A DNA stretch of 64,000 nucleotides. Origin: Apilactobacillus micheneri (lineage in GTDB: Bacteria > Bacillota > Bacilli > Lactobacillales > Lactobacillaceae). Of this stretch, positions 59,392 through 64,000 are shown in pieces (the first letter of the stretch is position 1; each line of letters begins with the position of its first letter). The position numbers and the translations under genes were made by a program. The stretch lies in NCBI RefSeq assembly GCF_002993975.1, contig NZ_POSO01000001.1, forward strand, positions 1 through 64,000, given 5' to 3'. Under the pieces are notes generated by a model. That model ran no database searches and had not been told where the DNA came from. It saw only the letters and a list, made by a program, of their open reading frames with translations.

Positions 59392-60063
59392 TTATTTCCC
59401 TCCTTTATTATTATCTTTCTTATCATCAGCTACTTGTGGTAAAACTTCACCACGGTAGATCCAAGTTTTAACACCAATTGAACCATAAGTAGTGTGAGCT
59501 TCTTCCCATGAGTAGTCAATGTCTGCTCTTAATGTATGCAATGGAACAGTACCTTCAGCATATGATTCAACACGTGACATGTCAGCACCATTTAAACGAC
59601 CAGATACTTGAGTTTTAACACCCTTAGCACCTGCTCTACTTGCACGTTGCATACCTTGGCGCATTGCACGACGGAAAGCTACACGGCCTTCTAATTGACG
59701 AGCAATGTTTTCACCAACTAATTTAGCATCTAAATCAGGTTTCTTAATTTCAATAATGTTGATATGAACTCTTTTACCTGTTAATGCATTTAATTCTTTA
59801 CGAAGATTTTCGACTTCTGATCCGCCTTTACCGATAACCATTCCTGGTTTTGCAGTGTTGATTGAAATGTTAACACGCTTTGCAGCACGTTCAATTACAA
59901 CTCTTGATACGGAAGCGTCAGCGAGTCTTTTGCTAATATATTCACGGATTTTCAAGTCTTCATTCAAATCGCTAGCAAAATCAGCTTTTTCAGCATACCA
60001 TTTTGCGTCCCAATCACGAATAACTCCGACACGTAATCCGGTAGGATTTATCTTTTGACCCAC
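59392..60063 (-). CDS. rpsC: 30S ribosomal protein S3
   Basis: A 223-residue protein lining the mRNA entry channel, with an N-terminal KH domain ([18 protein letters not shown]) and a C-terminal domain containing [14 protein letters not shown] and [14 protein letters not shown]. The tail is Lys/Asn rich. In standard order after rplV. Confidence 0.98.
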   Translation of the reverse strand: MGQKINPTGLRVGVIRDWDAKWYAEKADFASDLNEDLKIREYISKRLADASVSRVVIERAAKRVNISINTAKPGMVIGKGGSEVENLRKELNALTGKRVHINIIEIKKPDLDAKLVGENIARQLEGRVAFRRAMRQGMQRASRAGAKGVKTQVSGRLNGADMSRVESYAEGTVPLHTLRADIDYSWEEAHTTYGSIGVKTWIYRGEVLPQVADDKKDNNKGGK

Positions 60064-60076
60064 GGCTAATCCCTCC

Positions 60077-60424
60077 TTATTTTTCTGAAACTACCACAGT
60101 AATGTGACTTGTACGTTTGTTAATTGGAGAAGCAGAACCTTTAGCACGAGGACGGAAACGTTTTAAAGTTGGTCCTTCGTTAACAAAAACTTCGCTTACT
60201 ACCAAGTCTTCACGATCTAAATCAAAATTGTTTTCTGCATTAGCTACAGCTGACATTAAAACTTTTGAAACAACTGGTGAAGCACTTCTTGGAGTGAACT
60301 TCAAAATACCAGCAGCTTCAGAAACGCTTTTACCTCTAATAAGATCAACTACAAGGCGGACCTTACGAGCGGCAATACGAACAGTTCTAGCAGTAGCTTG
60401 TGCTGATGTAACTTGTTCAGCCAT
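60077..60424 (-). CDS. rplV: 50S ribosomal protein L22
   Basis: A 115-residue protein whose beta-hairpin lines the nascent peptide tunnel. [19 protein letters not shown] and [20 protein letters not shown] (hairpin tip, a usual site for macrolide-resistance changes) are both of normal form. Confidence 0.98.
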   Translation of the reverse strand: MAEQVTSAQATARTVRIAARKVRLVVDLIRGKSVSEAAGILKFTPRSASPVVSKVLMSAVANAENNFDLDREDLVVSEVFVNEGPTLKRFRPRAKGSASPINKRTSHITVVVSEK

Positions 60425-60440
60425 TTGTTATCCTCCTTGC

Positions 60441-60719
60441 TTAGACAGTTTTCTTATCGTCGCCATTTCCATGTCCATGGAAAGTACGAGTTGGTACAAA
60501 TTCACCTAATTTATGTCCTACCATGTCTTCTTGTACATATACAGGAACATTCTTTCTTCCATCGTATACAGCAATAGTGTAACCAATGAAACTAGGGAAA
60601 ATTGTTGAACGACGTGACCATGTTTTGATTACGTCTTTCTTATCTTGGTCTTTTTGAGCATCAATTTTCTTTAAAAGATGCTTATCGGCAAAAGGTCCCT
60701 TTTTTAAACTACGACCCAT
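60441..60719 (-). CDS. rpsS: 30S ribosomal protein S19
   Basis: A 92-residue head protein. [19 protein letters not shown] at the N-terminus and [20 protein letters not shown] at the C-terminal part are clear. Between rplB and rplV. Confidence 0.98.
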   Translation of the reverse strand: MGRSLKKGPFADKHLLKKIDAQKDQDKKDVIKTWSRRSTIFPSFIGYTIAVYDGRKNVPVYVQEDMVGHKLGEFVPTRTFHGHGNGDDKKTV

Positions 60720-60782
60720 TATGAAACCTCCTCTTCAATAACGTTATAGAGAAATATATACCTAAAAGTATATATCAGTTTA

Positions 60783-61622
60783 TTACATCTTTGATCCTTT
60801 ACGACGACGTACAATAAACTTGTTGGAACGAGCTTGTCTCTTACGAGTTTTCTTACCATTAGTTTTCTTATGCCATGGTGATAATGGTGATGGGTAACCA
60901 ACTGGAGCTTTACCTTCACCACCACCATGAGGGTGATCGTTAGGGTTCATTACAGAACCACGAACATGTGGACGTTGACCCTTGTAACGGTTACGACCAG
61001 CTTTACCAACATTTACTAATGAGTGTTCTTCATTACCCATACTTCCAATAGTTGCACGGTTAACTGAAAGAATCATACGAACTTCACCAGAAGCTAATCT
61101 AACTAATGCGTATTTTCCTTCTTTACCTAACAATTGAGCAGAAGCACCAGCAGAACGAACTAATTGTCCACCCTTACCTGGTTTTAATTCAATGTTGTGA
61201 ATAGTTGTACCAACTGGAATGTTGTTAAGTGGTAATGAATTACCAACCTTAATATCAGCATTTTCTCCAGATTGAACTTTATCGCCAACCTTTAATCCTT
61301 TAGGTGCAAGAATATATTTCTTGATACCATCAGAATATACAACTAATGCAATATTAGCAGTACGGTTTGGATCGTATTCAATAGTTTTTACAGTACCATC
61401 AACATCATCATGATTACGTTTGAAATCAATAATACGGTATTGGTTTTTGTTACCACCACCGCGATGACGAACTGTCATATGACCATAATTATTACGACCA
61501 GCAGTATGTGACTTGGAAGCCAATAATGACTTTTCTGGTTTTGAGGTTGTAATAACATCATAATCAAGACCAGTCATATTACGACGACCATTAGTGGTTG
61601 CTTTGTATGTTTTAATAGCCAC
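60783..61622 (-). CDS. rplB: 50S ribosomal protein L2
   Basis: A 279-residue protein near the peptidyl transferase centre. [20 protein letters not shown] at the start (key TTNGRRNMT), and [19 protein letters not shown] with the conserved His at the C-terminal loop. Full family length. Confidence 0.98.
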   Translation of the reverse strand: MAIKTYKATTNGRRNMTGLDYDVITTSKPEKSLLASKSHTAGRNNYGHMTVRHRGGGNKNQYRIIDFKRNHDDVDGTVKTIEYDPNRTANIALVVYSDGIKKYILAPKGLKVGDKVQSGENADIKVGNSLPLNNIPVGTTIHNIELKPGKGGQLVRSAGASAQLLGKEGKYALVRLASGEVRMILSVNRATIGSMGNEEHSLVNVGKAGRNRYKGQRPHVRGSVMNPNDHPHGGGEGKAPVGYPSPLSPWHKKTNGKKTRKRQARSNKFIVRRRKGSKM

Positions 61623-61647
61623 GGTATTTCCCTCCTATGTTTATATT

Positions 61648-61935
61648 TTATTTATCGCTAAATAATTTAATTTCTTTTGAATCGTTTGATAAAGTAGCAA
61701 TAGCTTTACGACGCTTCTTAGTGTATCCTTCGTAACGTCCTTGACGCTTTAGCTTACCTTTAAGATTCATAATATTTACTTTAACAACTTTAACATCAAA
61801 GATGTCTTCAATTGCATTTTTCACTTGTGTTTTAGTTGCTCGTACGTCAACGTCAAAAGTGTATTTTTTGTTGTCCATCATTGCTGTTGATTGTTCAGTA
61901 ACAACTGGGCGTAAAATAATCTCACGTGATTCCAT
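61648..61935 (-). CDS. rplW: 50S ribosomal protein L23
   Basis: A 95-residue exit-tunnel protein that docks trigger factor and the signal recognition particle. [20 protein letters not shown] and [19 protein letters not shown] are typical. It shares one base with rplD. Confidence 0.98.
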   Translation of the reverse strand: MESREIILRPVVTEQSTAMMDNKKYTFDVDVRATKTQVKNAIEDIFDVKVVKVNIMNLKGKLKRQGRYEGYTKKRRKAIATLSNDSKEIKLFSDK

Positions 61936-62558
61936 TATGCGAGCACCTCCTCTACTTGAGAAAGAGCAGCCTTTGTGATGACAATCTTGCTACTATTAAC
62001 AACAGCTAAAGTGTTTAGGCTCTTTGCGCTAATTACTTCAACATTATCAATGTTACGAGCTGATAAAGCAGCGTTCTTATTGTCTTCTTCCAAGACTACT
62101 AATGTCTTAGCTGAAGCGTTTAATTTGTTTAATGATTCTGAGAAGTCCTTAGTTTTAGGAGCATCAAAGTCTAATGAATCAACAACAACAAAGTCATCAT
62201 TAGCAACTTTTTCTGATAAAACAGATTTAATAGCTAAACGACTAACTTTCTTTGGTAAATGGTAACCGTATGAACGTGTAGTAGGTCCAAAAACGATTCC
62301 ACCTCCACGAAATTGTGGTGAACGGATTGAACCTTGACGAGCACGTCCAGTACCCTTTTGACGCCATGGCTTTTTACCACCACCACTAACGGCATGTCTA
62401 TTTTTAACAGCATGTGTACCTTGACGTAAAGATGCTCTTTGCATAGTTACAACATCAAATACAACGCTATCGTTTTGTTCAATAGCAAAAATTTCATCGT
62501 TTAAATCAACGTTGCCGTTTTTGCTACCGTCTTGTTTATATAATGCTACGCTTGTCAT
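61935..62558 (-). CDS. rplD: 50S ribosomal protein L4
   Basis: A 207-residue protein with a long loop into the exit tunnel ([19 protein letters not shown]). [16 protein letters not shown] is diagnostic. In E. coli L4 controls the S10 operon; in Firmicutes such control is not established. Third gene of the S10 operon. Confidence 0.98.
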   Translation of the reverse strand: MTSVALYKQDGSKNGNVDLNDEIFAIEQNDSVVFDVVTMQRASLRQGTHAVKNRHAVSGGGKKPWRQKGTGRARQGSIRSPQFRGGGIVFGPTTRSYGYHLPKKVSRLAIKSVLSEKVANDDFVVVDSLDFDAPKTKDFSESLNKLNASAKTLVVLEEDNKNAALSARNIDNVEVISAKSLNTLAVVNSSKIVITKAALSQVEEVLA

Positions 62559-62575
62559 TTATGGTTCCTCCTTTC

Positions 62576-63211
62576 TTATTTTTGTGATCCGCGAGCAGCA
62601 GATTTAATTGTTAAGAATGATTTATTAGCACCAGGAACGTTACCTTTAATTAAGATTACGTTGTTGTCAACATCAGCCTTAACAACTTCAAGATTTTGAA
62701 TAGTAACTTGTTTGTTACCCATTCTACCAGGTAATTTCATACCCTTTGTAACTCGGTTAATAATAACACCAAGTGAACCAGGACGACGATGGTATCTTGA
62801 ACCGTGAGTTTCAGGTCCTCTACCTTGGCCATCTTTATGAACGTTACCTTGGTAACCATGACCTTTTGTAATTCCTGTTACATCTACGATGTCACCGGCT
62901 TCAAAAATGTCTGCCTTAACTTCGTCTGCTACATTGTAATCGCTAAGCTCAACATTTCTGATTTCTTTAATGAAGCGCTTAGGATTTGTATTTGCTTTTG
63001 CTACATGACCTTTTTCTGGCTTGTTACTTAAAACATCACGCTTGTCATCGTAACCCAATTGGATAGCATTGTATCCATCGCTTTCAGTTGACTTTGTTTG
63101 TAACACAACGTTTGGTGTTACATCAACAGCAGTAACTGGAATTAATTCACCATTTTCAGTGAAAACTTGAGTCATTCCGACCTTTTTACCTAAGATTCCT
63201 TTTTTGGTCAT
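62576..63211 (-). CDS. rplC: 50S ribosomal protein L3
   Basis: A 211-residue early-assembly protein. [20 protein letters not shown] at the start (key [10 protein letters not shown]) and [20 protein letters not shown] region with [17 protein letters not shown] are diagnostic. Second gene of the S10 operon. Confidence 0.98.
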   Translation of the reverse strand: MTKKGILGKKVGMTQVFTENGELIPVTAVDVTPNVVLQTKSTESDGYNAIQLGYDDKRDVLSNKPEKGHVAKANTNPKRFIKEIRNVELSDYNVADEVKADIFEAGDIVDVTGITKGHGYQGNVHKDGQGRGPETHGSRYHRRPGSLGVIINRVTKGMKLPGRMGNKQVTIQNLEVVKADVDNNVILIKGNVPGANKSFLTIKSAARGSQK

Positions 63212-63242
63212 GAGTACACCTCCGATATATTGTAATTTTTAA

Positions 63243-63551
63243 TTATAGTTTGATTTCGATATCAACACCACTTGGTAAATCAAGTTTCATTAATGAATCA
63301 ACAGTTTTTGGTGTTGGGTTTAAGATGTCAATTAAACGTTTGTGAGTTAACATTTCAAATTGTTCACGTGACTTCTTAAATTTATGTGGTGAAGCTAGAA
63401 CAGTATAAACAGTTCTATCTGTTGGCAATGGAATTGGACCAGAAATGTTGGCACCAGTTCTTTGCGCAGTAGCCACAATTTTTTCAGCTGATTGGTCTAA
63501 AGTGCGGTGTTCATATGCCTTTAAACGAATACGAATTTTTTGTTTTGCCAT
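63243..63551 (-). CDS. rpsJ: 30S ribosomal protein S10
   Basis: A 102-residue protein that also serves as NusE in antitermination complexes, relevant for the boxA site of the rRNA leader. [21 protein letters not shown] and [14 protein letters not shown] are typical. GAGGAGGG upstream. First gene of the S10 operon after a structured leader. Confidence 0.98.
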   Translation of the reverse strand: MAKQKIRIRLKAYEHRTLDQSAEKIVATAQRTGANISGPIPLPTDRTVYTVLASPHKFKKSREQFEMLTHKRLIDILNPTPKTVDSLMKLDLPSGVDIEIKL

Positions 63552-63559
63552 TGTTTTCC

Positions 63560-63714
63560 CTCCTCGCCTTTATTTAAAAATAAGACTAGCTCCGTGGAAA
63601 TTACCGCCACGCCCTATCATGCAAAGCGGCCGGGTGTGTCGCAACCTCCCACATCAAAGCCTGAATTAGATAACTGTACAGGAACATAGATGTCCCTCAA
63701 ACAGGTACCTCTAT
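63560..63714 (-). promoter_or_regulatory. structured 5' leader of the S10 operon
   Basis: About 155 bases lie between promoter and rpsJ. On the minus strand they hold hairpins GGGACAT/ATGTTCC (63671-63697 region), GGG..CCC around AGGTTGCGACACA, and CGTGG/CCACG (63590-63610 region). The strongly G/C-rich block in an otherwise AT-rich region suggests a folded RNA, in keeping with S10-operon leaders reported in Firmicutes. The ligand protein is not identified by sequence. Confidence 0.6.
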
Positions 63715-63743
63715 ATAATACAAAAAATATGCAAATAACGCAA
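63715..63743 (-). promoter_or_regulatory. S10 operon promoter
   Basis: On the minus strand TTGCGT (63738-63743), a 17-base spacer and TATTAT (63715-63720) form a good promoter that drives the leader and the ribosomal superoperon. Confidence 0.78.
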
Positions 63744-63800
63744 GGGCTTTTACATAATTATTTATGAAAGATATAGAATAAATATTGTTAAATTACATAA

Positions 63801-63836
63801 TAAAAAAAGTGTTGAATAAATTCAACACTTTTTATT
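63801..63836 (-). terminator. fusA terminator
   Basis: On the minus strand AAAAAGTGTTGAA and TTCAACACTTTTT form a perfect stem with loop TTTA. It separates fusA (str operon) from the S10 operon, which therefore needs its own promoter. Confidence 0.92.
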
Positions 63837-63842
63837 ATAAAA

Positions 63843-64000
63843 TTATTCATTTCCACCATTTTTTTCAATGATTTCTTCTTGAATAGCCTTAGGAACAGCT
63901 GAGTAATGATCAAATGTCATTGTGAAAGTACCTCTACCTTGTGAAGCAGAACGTAAGGTAGTAGCATAACCAAACATTTCTGATAGTGGAACAAATGCAT
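63843..64000 (-). CDS. fusA: elongation factor G, C-terminal end only
   Basis: The last 51 codons of EF-G, cut by the right edge of the window. The translation ends [19 protein letters not shown] ... [13 protein letters not shown], the domain IV/V end of EF-G, a GTPase that drives translocation. The stop codon is at 63843-63845, followed by a strong terminator. Confidence 0.96.
   Translation of the reverse strand, partial: AFVPLSEMFGYATTLRSASQGRGTFTMTFDHYSAVPKAIQEEIIEKNGGNE

Overview
The window is AT-rich DNA from a low-GC Gram-positive, almost certainly a member of the Lactobacillaceae. Supporting signs are Shine-Dalgarno sequences of the AAGGAGG type, frequent TTG starts, gatCAB-mediated tRNA amidation, a CamS lipoprotein beside ligA and pcrA, lipoteichoic acid genes, an ECF vitamin-uptake module behind rplQ, and the Firmicutes order of the S10-spc-alpha ribosomal genes. 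I cannot name the species from sequence alone. It is mostly a core-genome region: I see no insertion sequence, prophage, CRISPR array or restriction system.

Layout. 1-550: the 5' end of a 16S rRNA gene on the minus strand, preceded by four tandem sigma-70-type promoters. 550-5870 (minus): a membrane glycolipid and lipoteichoic acid cluster (lafA, lafB, a UPF0104 membrane protein, ltaS). 6002-7995 (minus): the general PTS proteins EI and HPr. 8064-9378: a small protein with no standard start codon and a MucBP-like protein without a visible signal peptide. 9403-16057: prfC, tagD, an AI-2E-family permease, recX, a flavodoxin, a YihY-type membrane protein and UDP-GlcNAc 2-epimerase. 16232-17587 (plus): a GtrB/GtrA pair in which gtrB is broken at a seven-A run. 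17637-20117: a gluconate permease and a GRP-type sugar transporter, divergent, with catabolite-repression-like sites between them. 20163-25922 (minus): pstSCAB1B2-phoU plus an orphan response regulator whose receiver has lost key residues, preceded by 11-bp-phased Pho boxes. 26082-28332: tRNA-Arg(CCT), a DEAD-box helicase and a GH25-like membrane protein that lacks every acidic catalytic residue. 28553-31492 (plus): gluconokinase and an APC-family permease.

31534-44004 (minus) is housekeeping: an RNA uracil methyltransferase, a lipid kinase, gatBAC, camS, ligA, pcrA, xpt and a GH73 glucosaminidase. After a DUF2187 gene and an ECF S-component, 45145-64000 (minus) is the long ribosomal superoperon running from fusA (cut by the window edge) through S10, spc and alpha genes to rplQ, then ecfA1-ecfA2-ecfT-truA and rplM-rpsI.

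How the parts fit together. LafA/LafB make the glycolipid anchor on which LtaS builds polyglycerolphosphate. TagD (CDP-glycerol) and the 2-epimerase (UDP-ManNAc) supply wall teichoic acid, and GtrA/GtrB-type proteins often decorate such polymers. The ECF S-component would use the EcfA1A2T module encoded next to it.

The most unusual observations are three reading frames with good Shine-Dalgarno sequences but ATT/ATC instead of a standard start (8064-8270, 27613-28332, 44419-45000), two A-run frame breaks at the 5' ends of envelope genes, a putative attenuator-like RNA between rplQ and ecfA1, and two proteins that keep a fold but have lost its active-site residues (GH25-like and PhoP-like). No complete new defence or biosynthetic system is visible.
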